64,000 nucleotides of DNA from an uncultured Bacteroidota bacterium (GTDB lineage: Bacteria > Bacteroidota > Bacteroidia > Flavobacteriales > Flavobacteriaceae): contig CACKQW010000005.1 in assembly GCA_902602415.1 (NCBI GenBank), positions 42,519 to 106,518 of the forward strand. Reading direction: 5' to 3'. A program made the position numbers and the translations under genes. The notes under the pieces were generated by a model. That model was given only the letters and a program-made list of their open reading frames with translations. It was not told the origin of the DNA and did not search any database. The first letter of the stretch is position 1; every line of letters begins with the position of its first letter. This document shows, in pieces, positions 8,284 through 17,538 of the stretch.

Positions 8284-9747
8284 TTATATTTTTGGGAATT
8301 TTACTTCGAAAGTAGTCCCTTTGTTCTTTTTAGATTTAAATGAAATTGATCCGTTATAAGCTTCTAATATACTTTTGATCATAGATAATCCCAACCCCAT
8401 ACCACTTGATTTAGTTGTGAAGTTTGGTTCAAAAATCTTTTCTGTGTCAGACCTTGAAATTCCATAGCCATTATCCGAAATTTGTATTAACACCTGCTTA
8501 TCATTGTGACTTATACTTACTTTAATTTCAGGTGTTTTGTTTTCAGGAATTGCTTGAAATGCATTCTTTAGTAAGTTCGTTATTATTCGAATTAATTGGG
8601 TTCTATCAAAACTAGCTTCTATTTCCTTGTCATTACATTCGAATTGTATAAAATCTCTATTAAATATATCCAACGCTACATTAACTATTTGAATTACATT
8701 TAATGTCTCTTTTTTGGGCGTAGGCATTTCAGCAAAATCAGAAAAGGCAGTTGCTATTGAGCTCATTGTATCAATTTGTTGGATTAAAGAATCAGAAAAT
8801 TCTTTTATTTTTTCTTTAGTAAATTCATGCCCCTTACTGTAAGATCTTTCAAAAGTTTGAATGCTTAATCTCATAGGAGTTAGCGGATTTTTAATCTCGT
8901 GTGCAACCTGTTTTGCCATTTCTCTCCATGCTGTCTCTCTTTCACTTTTAGCAAGCTTCACAGCACTTGATTTAAGCTTATCAATCATTGTATTATACGA
9001 TTCAACCAGAGCAACAACTTCTTTAGGTGTATTATCGTTTTCTATCTTTATATTTTTGTCTGTGAAGCGTGTTTGCTTGATTGTTTTCCCAATCGCATCA
9101 AGGGATTTTGTAACAAAACTTGATATGAAAAAGGCTATTACAAATGCCACCAAAATCATGTTTCCATGTACAAACCCAAGCCTTATTAAAAAACTACTTC
9201 TTTCCTCTTTACTGGCGGTGTCATCAGCAAAATATGGAATATAAATAATTCCCAGAGGTTTATTTTCTAGTGAGGAAACTAAGTTATATGATGGTTTAAA
9301 ATAGCTGTTATTTTTTTCCTCTTGAAGGTATCTATTTGACGAGTTTTTAGAAAAAAATTCAAGAATATTTTTATCTAACTCTGTTTTTCCTGGAATACCC
9401 TTAACGGCAGTGGAGCTTTTAATTAAAATACCATCCAAACTATAAAGTTCAAATTCCATATTATGGACATCTGCCATTTCCATGACTGTTGAATCAGATA
9501 AAGATTCTAAAGTTGAGTCTATAGATTTTTTTACTTCGTATTGAATGTCAGCCAATAAATTTTTCTCTTTTCTCTCAAGTCTGTTCTCATGATACTCCGA
9601 ATTTTGTTTATTAAACTGATACAAGGTAATCCCAGCAATCATGATGGATTCTACAACAACAAATACCATCATGTAGAAGAAGATTCTTGAGCTTAAGGAA
9701 ACTTTATTTTCTTTTGATTTTTTCAAATGAAAATTAATATTAATCAA
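8284..9747 (-). CDS. Membrane sensor histidine kinase (HAMP, NtrY-like)
   Basis: A sensor kinase of 487 residues. The first membrane helix is at about 22-45, followed by an extracytoplasmic sensor region to about 190, then a second helix (about 192-212) and a HAMP region. The HisKA box HEIKNPLTPMRLS has phospho-accepting H283. The ATPase domain has the N box NLLKNAFQAI, G1 box SDNGYGIS and G2 box GMGLGLSM. NPLTPMRLSIQ is typical of NtrY-like kinases. No response regulator is next to it in the window; its cognate must be elsewhere. It is first in a pair with the enoyl-CoA hydratase gene, only 3 bases apart. The signal sensed is unknown. Confidence 0.93.
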   Translation of the reverse strand: MININFHLKKSKENKVSLSSRIFFYMMVFVVVESIMIAGITLYQFNKQNSEYHENRLERKEKNLLADIQYEVKKSIDSTLESLSDSTVMEMADVHNMEFELYSLDGILIKSSTAVKGIPGKTELDKNILEFFSKNSSNRYLQEEKNNSYFKPSYNLVSSLENKPLGIIYIPYFADDTASKEERSSFLIRLGFVHGNMILVAFVIAFFISSFVTKSLDAIGKTIKQTRFTDKNIKIENDNTPKEVVALVESYNTMIDKLKSSAVKLAKSERETAWREMAKQVAHEIKNPLTPMRLSIQTFERSYSKGHEFTKEKIKEFSDSLIQQIDTMSSIATAFSDFAEMPTPKKETLNVIQIVNVALDIFNRDFIQFECNDKEIEASFDRTQLIRIITNLLKNAFQAIPENKTPEIKVSISHNDKQVLIQISDNGYGISRSDTEKIFEPNFTTKSSGMGLGLSMIKSILEAYNGSISFKSKKNKGTTFEVKFPKI

Positions 9748-9846
9748 TAATAAAATTAATGATTATTTATTTCCTTATTTGATTTAATCTAGTAAATCGA
9801 AAAAAAAGAGGGTATATAATTACTATATTTACCAAAAATTTTGACT

Positions 9847-10992
9847 ATGAAAAAAGCACTTAAGTGGCTTGTGGGTATTTCTCTATTCTTGATTCTTTTA
9901 ATATACTTATTTCAGGTTGACTACATATTTAGTGGTGTCCGAACGATTTATTTTACGGGAAATAACACCGCTTTTATTTCAGATTATAAATTCTTTGATA
10001 ACAGAGAAATCGTAGCCTCTAGTCCTCAGCCATGGTCAATACACGAGCAATACAATCAAATTGAAGCATCTGAAAAGCTGAAAGAGATTAATAAAAAAAG
10101 GAAAACAAAGGCATTTTTAGTGATTAAAAATGACAGTATAATCTTTGAAAAATATTATGATGGATACAACGAATCAAGTATTTCAAATTCTTTTTCAGTT
10201 ACTAAAAGTATTGTTGTGAGTATGCTTTGGAAAGCAATAATGCTAGGACACATTAAGGGAATTAATCAGCCCGTTAGCGATTTTTTTAATGACTATAAAG
10301 TTGGCTTGGCGTCCAGTTTGACAGTTGGAAACTTAGCTTCTATGTCTTCAGGGATGGATTGGAGTGAAGAGTACTACACTCCGTTCAATATCACTGCTGA
10401 AAGTTATTTTACAAAAGACCTAAGACCGGTGATATTAAATAGAAAAATAGTAAATGAGCCTGGAAAATCATTTAAATATTTAAGTGGAGACACACAGCTT
10501 TTAGGAATGGTAATTGAAAAGGCAACAAATTCATCATTGAGTGATTTTTTAGAAAAACATTTTTGGAATCCAATGGGTGCTGAAAATGCTGCGCTTTGGC
10601 AATTAGACAGTGAAGAAAATGGAATGGAAAAGGCATATTGCTGCTTTTCAGCCACAGCCAAGGACTTTGCCAGATTTGGGAAACTCTACATTAATAAAGG
10701 AATGTGGAATGATAAAAAAATATTAGATTCCTCATATATCGACTTATCCCTAAATCCTGTATTTGAAAAAAGTCCTTATTACGGTTATGGTTGGTGGTTG
10801 TATGAATTTGAAGGTAAAAAAGTTTTTACCATGAATGGACACAGAGGTCAATTTGTTATTTCTTTTCCTGATGAAAACATAATTATCGTAAGACAAGGTG
10901 AATTTAATAATAAAGTTGAGGAGGGTAAAGGAACTAGTGATCTTCAACACTATATCGCAGAAGGATATAAAATTGCCTCTTCAATAAATTAA
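9847..10992 (+). CDS. Serine hydrolase of the beta-lactamase family (class C type)
   Basis: A penicillin-binding-protein-fold serine hydrolase. I take the ATG at 9847, which starts MKKALKW and a membrane anchor or signal (about residues 6-22), rather than the TTG at 9841. The catalytic SxxK is SVTK in NSFSVTKSIVVSM. A Tyr-containing segment KYLSGDTQ supplies the second motif, and HRGQ in MNGHRGQFV replaces the KTG of true beta-lactamases. The family includes esterases, peptidases and penicillin-binding proteins, so the substrate is open; nothing shows resistance activity. Its stop lies 3 bases before the TTG start of the peptide-type ABC ATPase, so the two are probably one transcript. Confidence 0.88.
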   Translation: MKKALKWLVGISLFLILLIYLFQVDYIFSGVRTIYFTGNNTAFISDYKFFDNREIVASSPQPWSIHEQYNQIEASEKLKEINKKRKTKAFLVIKNDSIIFEKYYDGYNESSISNSFSVTKSIVVSMLWKAIMLGHIKGINQPVSDFFNDYKVGLASSLTVGNLASMSSGMDWSEEYYTPFNITAESYFTKDLRPVILNRKIVNEPGKSFKYLSGDTQLLGMVIEKATNSSLSDFLEKHFWNPMGAENAALWQLDSEENGMEKAYCCFSATAKDFARFGKLYINKGMWNDKKILDSSYIDLSLNPVFEKSPYYGYGWWLYEFEGKKVFTMNGHRGQFVISFPDENIIIVRQGEFNNKVEEGKGTSDLQHYIAEGYKIASSIN

Positions 10993-10995
10993 TTC

Positions 10996-12594
10996 TTGAA
11001 AGCCAAAAGCCCAATATTAGAAATAAAAAAACTGAGTATTTGTCTCAAAAAAAACCCAACTGAAAAAATAGTTGACAATGTTTCATTTAAGGTATTTGAA
11101 AATGAGATTTTTGGGATAATTGGGGAGTCAGGAAGCGGAAAGAGCCTTATATCAATGAGCATATTAAAGTTGTTAGATATGAAGACCTTTTTGGTTTCGG
11201 GAAATATTGAATTTGAAGGAAAAAATTTATTAGAAATTGATAACAGCAATATCCGAAATATCCGGGGTAATAAAATTGCAATGGTTTTCCAAGAGCCTAT
11301 GACAGCTTTGAATCCAACCATGAAAATAGGAAAACAAATTATTGAGAGCTATAAAACACATTTTTCCAATAATTTAATTGAGATTGAAAACAAAATTAAT
11401 TTTCTTTTAAAAAAAACAGGCTTGAATGGTATTAACAACCTTAACGAAAAATATCCTCATCAAATTTCTGGAGGACAACAACAAAGAGTAATGTTAATCA
11501 TGGCTCTTTCGTGCAGCCCAAAAATTTTAATTACAGATGAGCCTACAACAGCGCTTGATGTTACAATTCAAAAGGAAATTATTCTAATATTAAAGGAGCT
11601 CCAAAAAACTGAAAAGCTTTCTATAATATTTATTTCTCATGATTTAAGTTTAGTAAAAAAGTTTTCTGAAAGGTTATTGATTTTGAAAAAAGGAAGAATC
11701 ATTGAACAAGGAAAAAATAAAATAATATTTAGCTCTCCAAAAGAAAAATACACTAGAGAATTAATCTCTCTCCACTACAAAAACATTCAAAAAAAATTTT
11801 CTGATAATAAAAATCAAAAAATATTATCCGTGAAAAACTTATATAAATATTATTCGACATCTAAAAGTTTATTTTCTAATAAAAATGATTTTTGTGCGCT
11901 AAAAAATTTAAATTTTGATGTCTTTGAAGGGGAAACGTTAGGGGTGATTGGAGAATCAGGAAGCGGTAAAAGCACCCTTTCAAATATTTTATTAAAAGTA
12001 TGTAATAGTGATAGTGGAAATGTATATTATAAAAAGAATGAAATTTCTAAGCTGAATGGGAAAAAGTTAGATGAATTTAGAAATCAAGTTCAGGCAATTT
12101 TTCAAGATCCATCTGCCTCGTTAAATCCAAATCAAACTGTAGAAAAGATTTTATCAGAAGGTATTCGCTATCATAAGATTTTAGAATCAAAAAATGAAAT
12201 AAAATCAAGAGTAATTGAGCTTCTTGACAATGTAAACTTAGATGAAAGTTACTTAGAAAGATATCCTCACCAACTTTCAGGTGGACAAAAACAAAGGCTT
12301 TGTATTGCTAGAGCAATTAGTTTAAATCCAAAATTAATAATTTGTGATGAAGCTGTCTCTGCCCTAGACATTTCTACTCAAAATACAATCATCAAGCTTT
12401 TAAATAAACTGAAAAAACAGTTAAAATTAAGCTACCTATTTATTACACATGATCTTTCAGTAGCTAGGCTTATCGCAGATAGAATATTAGTTTTAAAAAA
12501 AGGAGAAATAGTAGAACTAAGTACTGCCGAAAAAATTTTTAAGAGTCCAAAAAATAGGTATACAAAAAAACTTATTTCTGCGTTAGATTTCTAA
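10996..12594 (+). CDS. Tandem ABC ATPase, dipeptide/oligopeptide transport type (YejF-like)
   Basis: Two ATP-binding cassettes in one chain, as in YejF or a DppD-DppF fusion, powering uptake of peptides. The first half has Walker A GESGSGKS (43-50), signature ISGGQ (157-161) and Walker B ending LITDEP. The second has Walker A GESGSGKST (319-327), signature LSGGQ (427-431) and Walker B LIICDEA (447-453). PHQ(I/L)SGGQ and the C-terminal S-P-K-x-x-Y-T-x-x-L motif at the end of each half are typical of the oligopeptide subfamily. The start is TTG. No permease or solute-binding protein lies next to it; they must be encoded elsewhere. It follows the serine hydrolase gene by 3 bases. Confidence 0.93.
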   Translation: MKAKSPILEIKKLSICLKKNPTEKIVDNVSFKVFENEIFGIIGESGSGKSLISMSILKLLDMKTFLVSGNIEFEGKNLLEIDNSNIRNIRGNKIAMVFQEPMTALNPTMKIGKQIIESYKTHFSNNLIEIENKINFLLKKTGLNGINNLNEKYPHQISGGQQQRVMLIMALSCSPKILITDEPTTALDVTIQKEIILILKELQKTEKLSIIFISHDLSLVKKFSERLLILKKGRIIEQGKNKIIFSSPKEKYTRELISLHYKNIQKKFSDNKNQKILSVKNLYKYYSTSKSLFSNKNDFCALKNLNFDVFEGETLGVIGESGSGKSTLSNILLKVCNSDSGNVYYKKNEISKLNGKKLDEFRNQVQAIFQDPSASLNPNQTVEKILSEGIRYHKILESKNEIKSRVIELLDNVNLDESYLERYPHQLSGGQKQRLCIARAISLNPKLIICDEAVSALDISTQNTIIKLLNKLKKQLKLSYLFITHDLSVARLIADRILVLKKGEIVELSTAEKIFKSPKNRYTKKLISALDF

Positions 12595-12601
12595 TTGAAT
12601 T

Positions 12602-14923
12602 TTAAAAATCAATATCCTGAATTTCTTGATCCGTGGTTTTACCAGAGCCAATACTATCAATCACAAACTTGTTACAGTCTAGCTGAATATTCAAAATATC
12701 CGGTTTTTCAAATGGCTCTTTTGAAATCATAAGTGTTGTATCAAGGTAAATACTTCTCATATAATTAGCCCATATTGGTAAGGCCATTGTTGCCCCTTGT
12801 CCGTATGCTATATCTTCAAAGTGTATTGCTCTATCTTCAGCTCCAACCCAAACGCCGGTAACCAAATTAGGAACCATTCCGATAAACCATCCATCGCTTT
12901 GATTTTGAGTTGTTCCTGTTTTACCAGCAATAGGATTTTTAAATTCGTATGGATAACCGGTAACAACTTTTTGGTATGCTCTATTATATTCATCTGCACC
13001 AACTGTTCTTAGCCTTGTTCCTGATCCAGCAGTAGTCACTCCTTCTAATAAATTTACAGTAACATATGCTGCCTCCTCACTTAAGACATCTTTTATTTCA
13101 GGATTCGATTGAAAAAGGATTGTTCCATTTTTGTCTTCAATTTTTTCGATAAAGGATGGCTTAGTATAAACCCCTTTGTTAGCAAAAGTTGAATATGCTG
13201 CTACCATTTCATAAACACTTAAGTCAGGAGTTCCAAGAGCTATTGAGGGTACCGGAAAAATTTTCTGCTCGATACCTAAATCTTTGGCAAGATTTGCAAC
13301 AATTCTAGGTCCAATTTTATCTATTAACCTTGCTGTTACAGTATTTATAGAATTCGCAAGAGCATTTTTTAGAGTTCTTGTTTTTCCATATTTGTCTCCG
13401 GAGTTTTTGGGACACCATTTTTCAATATTACCAAATTTATTTTTTTCTACACAAAACTGACTATCTGGAAAAGTATCACATGGTGATAGTTTTAATTGAT
13501 CGATTGCTGCTGCATAAACAAAGGGTTTAAAAGTAGAACCAATTTGACGCTTTCCTTTTTTTACCATATCATATTGGAAATGCCTATAATTCATACCCCC
13601 TACCCATGCCTTAATTTTTCCATTTGTAGGGTCCATTGACATCATCCCAGGCCTGAAAAAAGACTTATAATATTTCATTGAGTCTATTGGCGTCATAATA
13701 GTATCTATTTCTCCACCCCATGAAAAAATTGACATCTTCACAGGCTCGTAAAAAGATTCTTTAATTTCTTCCTCATCTTTGCGCAAATCATATTTCATTT
13801 TTCTCCACCTTTCAGATCTTTTCATAGATAACCGTAAAATTGTATCAACAGCTCCGATAGTCAAATCTCTAAAAGGGGCAATAGAGTCATCAACTGCTTG
13901 ATTTTGTTCAAAAAATTCCTTTTGCAACCTTGGCATATGCTGGCCTATAGCTTCCTCAGCAATTTTTTGCATCTCATAGTTTATAGTTGTATAAATTTTT
14001 AAGCCGTCTGTATTTAAATTATATTTAGAACCATCAGGCTTTCTATTTTCCGCAGAATTTACCCAACTTTTCATATAAGATCTCAGAAACTCCCTAAAAT
14101 AAGTTGCAAGTCCCTCTCGATGAGACTCTGGAGTGTACCTTAAATTTAGAGGTTGTATTTTTAATGAATCAACTATTTCTTCATGCAAATAGTTGTATTT
14201 TTTCATCTGATTTAGTACAACATTTCTTCTGTTTTTTACACCAATTGGGTTTCTATGTGGTCGTGGATTATAGAGAGAAGAATTTTTAAGCATCCCTACC
14301 AAAATTGCGGATTCGTTTAAGTCAAGATCAATTGGCTCTTTACCAAAATAGATTCTAGCGGCACTCCTTATACCATCAGCGTTATTATTAAAATCATATA
14401 TATTTAAGTATTGAGCAATAATTTCATCTTTGGTATATTGTCTCTCCAAGCGAACAGCAATGATGTACTCTTTGATTTTTTGCGAAATCCTTTCAAGCAT
14501 ATCTCTTGATCCCTCTCCAGTAAATAATTGTTTGGCCAGCTGCTGCGTAATTGTACTACCCCCTCCGTCTTTGCCAAATTTTATAATTGCCCCAAATGTC
14601 CTTTTAAAATCGATGCCACTATGCGAATAAAATCTTATATCTTCGGTGGCTATTAAAGCATCAACAAGGTGAGTGGGTAGTTCTTCAAATGTAACAGGTG
14701 TTCTATTATCATTAAAATAATATTTTCCTAATGTTTTGTTGTCCGATGAAATAACCTCTGATGCTAACTTAGTTTTTGGATTCTCCAATACCTCTAAGTC
14801 TGGCATTTCACCAAAACCTCCAACCGATGCAAAATAGAAAAGCCCAAAAACAACAAATATTGGTGTGATAACTATTAACCAGAGAATGGAAGAGTAAAGT
14901 CTGAATTTTTTCCTTTTTGACAT
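12602..14923 (-). CDS. Penicillin-binding protein 1A (bifunctional transglycosylase/transpeptidase)
   Basis: Polymerises and cross-links peptidoglycan. It has a short cytoplasmic tail and one membrane helix (about 11-34). The GT51 glycosyltransferase domain carries EDIRFYSHSGID (catalytic E94) and GGGSTITQQLAKQL (121-132). The transpeptidase domain has SxxK at S463-K466 (GSTFKPF), SxN at 525-527 (SIN) and KTG at 668-670 (AGKTGTT). All motifs are intact; 773 residues is normal for the flavobacterial PBP1A. Its start overlaps the stop of gldH (TAATG), so the two are translationally coupled. It is convergent with the ABC ATPase gene, 7 bases away. Confidence 0.96.
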   Translation of the reverse strand: MSKRKKFRLYSSILWLIVITPIFVVFGLFYFASVGGFGEMPDLEVLENPKTKLASEVISSDNKTLGKYYFNDNRTPVTFEELPTHLVDALIATEDIRFYSHSGIDFKRTFGAIIKFGKDGGGSTITQQLAKQLFTGEGSRDMLERISQKIKEYIIAVRLERQYTKDEIIAQYLNIYDFNNNADGIRSAARIYFGKEPIDLDLNESAILVGMLKNSSLYNPRPHRNPIGVKNRRNVVLNQMKKYNYLHEEIVDSLKIQPLNLRYTPESHREGLATYFREFLRSYMKSWVNSAENRKPDGSKYNLNTDGLKIYTTINYEMQKIAEEAIGQHMPRLQKEFFEQNQAVDDSIAPFRDLTIGAVDTILRLSMKRSERWRKMKYDLRKDEEEIKESFYEPVKMSIFSWGGEIDTIMTPIDSMKYYKSFFRPGMMSMDPTNGKIKAWVGGMNYRHFQYDMVKKGKRQIGSTFKPFVYAAAIDQLKLSPCDTFPDSQFCVEKNKFGNIEKWCPKNSGDKYGKTRTLKNALANSINTVTARLIDKIGPRIVANLAKDLGIEQKIFPVPSIALGTPDLSVYEMVAAYSTFANKGVYTKPSFIEKIEDKNGTILFQSNPEIKDVLSEEAAYVTVNLLEGVTTAGSGTRLRTVGADEYNRAYQKVVTGYPYEFKNPIAGKTGTTQNQSDGWFIGMVPNLVTGVWVGAEDRAIHFEDIAYGQGATMALPIWANYMRSIYLDTTLMISKEPFEKPDILNIQLDCNKFVIDSIGSGKTTDQEIQDIDF

Positions 14924-15399
14924 TATTTTTCTTTTTCAAATTTGTATCCTACATCTAAGACTCCTTCTAGCCTCTTAACTCCAGCTGTTTCGCTTGCATT
15001 TCTCATGGCATGCTCAACCTTAATTAAATAATTTTCTTTTGGCATAAGTTGAATACCCTTTTTGTGAGGTAAACTTAATTCATGGATATTAATCATTTTA
15101 GATCCAATAAATTTTCCATAATTATCAGCAACTTGATACTCGATAGTATCCTTAGAGATTATTCCACTTAAATTAGTAACTGTAATTATCACAAAAATAT
15201 TGTTATATCTATATTTTTCATTAACTCTTAATATTAAATAAGAGTCAGTTAATATTAATTTATCCTGATTTTGAAAGGAGAAATTTTGCACTGAATCTTT
15301 GAGCCACCCCCTGCTTAGTGAATTATATTTAATATAAACAGGATTGGGTTCACATGAAACAATACAACTAAGTATTAGGAAAATTAATATACTTCGCAT
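14923..15399 (-). CDS. gldH: Gliding motility lipoprotein GldH
   Basis: A component needed for flavobacterial gliding and type IX secretion; the exact role of GldH is unsettled. I use the ATG at 15399 (MRSILIFL); a TTG one codon earlier is possible. The lipoprotein signal ends at the lipobox IVSC (Cys16). The mature part follows the GldH pattern: NIFVIITVTNLSG, DTIEYQVADNYGKFIGS, LPHKKGIQLMPKENYLIKVEHAMR and a closing LEGVLDVGYKFEK. The gene sits between trhO (3 bases or fewer) and the PBP1A gene (overlapping start/stop). The gldH-PBP1A pairing suggests joint expression of motility and wall genes. Confidence 0.88.
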   Translation of the reverse strand: MRSILIFLILSCIVSCEPNPVYIKYNSLSRGWLKDSVQNFSFQNQDKLILTDSYLILRVNEKYRYNNIFVIITVTNLSGIISKDTIEYQVADNYGKFIGSKMINIHELSLPHKKGIQLMPKENYLIKVEHAMRNASETAGVKRLEGVLDVGYKFEKEK

Positions 15400-15402
15400 C
15401 AA

Positions 15403-16434
15403 TTAATTAATTCGTGAAACTTTTGTAGTACGGCCTTTTTTAAAAATATCGTATTTTGTTTTTTTGCCCTTTCTTAATGCTTTTTGCTCATTAATTGGTT
15501 TACCGTAAACTTCCTTACATTCATAAGAACAACAATTATGCATAAGTTCTTTACAATTCTCACATTGGATAAACAATAAATGACAAGCATCATTGGCACA
15601 ATTTGTATGAATATCAAAAGGGTTGCCACATTGGTGGCAATTAGCAATAACTTGTTTGCCAACTTCTTCAGCCATTCTATTGTCAAAAACAAAGTTTTTG
15701 CCTATAAAATTATTTTCTAATCCTAGTTGTTTGACTTGTTTTGCATACTCTATGATTCCACCTTCAAGTTGGAAAACATTTTGAAACCCTTTATGTTTAA
15801 AATAAGCACTTGCTTTTTCACATCTTATTCCACCTGTACAATACATTAACAATTTCTTATCTTTTTTATTCTTGAGAACATCTCTTTCAATTGTATTTAA
15901 AGAGTCTCTAAAAGTATCTACGTCGGGGCATATGGCGTTTTTAAAATGTCCTATTTCACTTTCATAATGATTTCTCATGTCCAAGACAATAGAATTTTTA
16001 TCTTCCATAAGTTTGTTAAACTCTTTAGCATTTACGTGTTTCCCTTTTTTAGTCACATCAAAAGAATTATCATTTAATCCATCTGCAACGATTTTATCTT
16101 TGACCTTAATTTGAAGCTTCAGAAAAGACTTCAAATTGTGTTGTAAAGCTATGTTAATGCGCACACCCTTTAAAAAAGAAATTTTTCTCAAATGATTTGA
16201 AAATATTTTTAAATTTTTCTTGGGTAATGAAAGTTGGGCATTTATCCCCTCATTTGCAATATAAATTCTCCCCAAAACATCAATACTATTCCAAAATATG
16301 AAAAGATCATCTCTAAATTTTGCTGGGTTTTTTATACTTGCATATTTATAAAATGATAATGTAATTCTATCTAGATTTGAAGCCTCTAATATTTTCTCTC
16401 TCTCGTTAGAGCTGAGTTTATTGTACAGTTGCAT
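15403..16434 (-). CDS. trhO: tRNA uridine(34) hydroxylase (rhodanese family, YceA/TrhO)
   Basis: Oxygen-dependent hydroxylation of tRNA U34 to 5-hydroxyuridine. The N-terminal acylphosphatase-like domain carries IYIANEGINAQ. The rhodanese domain has the active-site loop MYCTGGIRCEKAS, with C199 and C205. A Cys-rich tail (CHQCGNPF through CCSYEC, about 265-306) follows; such a tail is usual in longer YceA proteins. The 343 residues are full length. It is first in the operon trhO-gldH-PBP1A, with a TACTTTTG element upstream and recA divergent. Confidence 0.93.
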   Translation of the reverse strand: MQLYNKLSSNEREKILEASNLDRITLSFYKYASIKNPAKFRDDLFIFWNSIDVLGRIYIANEGINAQLSLPKKNLKIFSNHLRKISFLKGVRINIALQHNLKSFLKLQIKVKDKIVADGLNDNSFDVTKKGKHVNAKEFNKLMEDKNSIVLDMRNHYESEIGHFKNAICPDVDTFRDSLNTIERDVLKNKKDKKLLMYCTGGIRCEKASAYFKHKGFQNVFQLEGGIIEYAKQVKQLGLENNFIGKNFVFDNRMAEEVGKQVIANCHQCGNPFDIHTNCANDACHLLFIQCENCKELMHNCCSYECKEVYGKPINEQKALRKGKKTKYDIFKKGRTTKVSRIN

Positions 16435-16456
16435 GCTATACTATTTTAATTAATAA

Positions 16457-16464
16457 CAAAAGTA
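16457..16464 (-). promoter_or_regulatory. Candidate -7 element (TACTTTTG) of the trhO-gldH-PBP1A operon
   Basis: Exact TAnnTTTG match on the minus strand, 22 bases upstream of the trhO start, in the divergent gap with recA. Confidence 0.4.
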
Positions 16465-16496
16465 GATAAAAAAGATAAAAATCATCCTTTCTTATA

Positions 16497-16527
16497 TTGT
16501 ATTGTGTTAAAAGATGTCATAAATTAG
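16497..16527 (+). promoter_or_regulatory. Candidate recA promoter
   Basis: TTG at 16497-16499, 20 bases, then TAAATTAG at 16520-16527, a near match to TTG-N(17-23)-TAnnTTTG. The recA ATG follows at 16546. I see no obvious LexA-type operator palindrome in the gap. Confidence 0.3.
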
Positions 16528-16545
16528 TAACGAAAATCAACTACT

Positions 16546-17538
16546 ATGGGGAACGAAAAAGAAGACAAGCTCAAAGCCTTAAAACTAACTCTTGATAAGC
16601 TAGATAAAACATACGGAAAAGGAACCGTTATGAAAATGGGTGATAGCCCAGATGAAAATGTTGAGGCAATACCTTCTGGATCTATTGGGCTTGACTTAGC
16701 TCTGGGTGTAGGCGGTTATCCCAAGGGGAGAGTTGTTGAGATTTATGGACCGGAGTCCTCAGGAAAGACAACACTGACATTACATGCAATTGCTGAGTGT
16801 CAAAAAAAGGGAGGAATAGCTGCTTTCATCGATGCTGAACATGCCTTTGACAGGTTTTATGCAGAAAAATTAGGTGTTGATATAGAAAATCTCATAATTT
16901 CTCAGCCTGATCATGGTGAACAAGCTTTAGAAATCGCTGATAACTTAATCCGCTCTGGTGCAATTGATATGGTCATTATTGATTCCGTAGCTGCTCTTAC
17001 TCCAAAAAGTGAAATTGAAGGAGAGATGGGTGACTCTAAAATGGGATTACATGCGAGACTAATGTCACAAGCATTACGAAAACTTACAGGCTCAATAAGT
17101 AAAACTAATTGCACAGTTGTGTTTATCAATCAATTAAGGGAAAAAATTGGAATCATGTTCGGAAATCCAGAAACAACAACGGGGGGAAATGCACTTAAGT
17201 TTTATGCTTCTATAAGAATTGATATCCGAAGATCAACTCAAATCAAAAGCAGTGATGGAGCAGTAATCGGAAATAAAACTAGAGTCAAAATTGTAAAAAA
17301 TAAAGTTGCTCCACCATTTAAGTTAGCTGAATTTGATATTATGTATGGAGAAGGTATTTCAAAAGTTGGAGAAATAATTGACCTTTGTGTTAATGCTGAA
17401 ATTATTAATAAGAGTGGGTCGTGGTTTAGTTATGAAGGAACCAAATTGGGCCAAGGAAGAGATTCTGTAAAAGCTTTACTCAAAGACAACCCTGATCTTT
17501 GTGAAACCCTAGAAAAAAAATTGAAAGAAATTTTTTAA
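16546..17538 (+). CDS. recA: Recombinase RecA
   Basis: ATP-dependent DNA strand exchange in recombination repair, and co-protease for SOS repressors. It has the N-terminal oligomerisation helix, [28 protein letters not shown], Walker A GPESSGKT (68-75), the DAEHAFD segment, [21 protein letters not shown] (Walker B and loop L1), INQLREKIG and the loop L2 region [18 protein letters not shown]. The 330 residues are typical for Bacteroidota, which have a short C-terminal tail. It is divergent from trhO and overlaps the convergent plsC-like gene by 4 bases. Confidence 0.99.
   Translation: MGNEKEDKLKALKLTLDKLDKTYGKGTVMKMGDSPDENVEAIPSGSIGLDLALGVGGYPKGRVVEIYGPESSGKTTLTLHAIAECQKKGGIAAFIDAEHAFDRFYAEKLGVDIENLIISQPDHGEQALEIADNLIRSGAIDMVIIDSVAALTPKSEIEGEMGDSKMGLHARLMSQALRKLTGSISKTNCTVVFINQLREKIGIMFGNPETTTGGNALKFYASIRIDIRRSTQIKSSDGAVIGNKTRVKIVKNKVAPPFKLAEFDIMYGEGISKVGEIIDLCVNAEIINKSGSWFSYEGTKLGQGRDSVKALLKDNPDLCETLEKKLKEIF

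Noticed and set aside
8861..9244. Plus-strand open frame opposite the histidine kinase
   Set aside because: Antisense shadow of conserved kinase coding; no start context or family.
16435..16545. LexA/SOS operator upstream of recA
   Set aside because: No convincing palindrome in the 111-base gap; only promoter-like elements.
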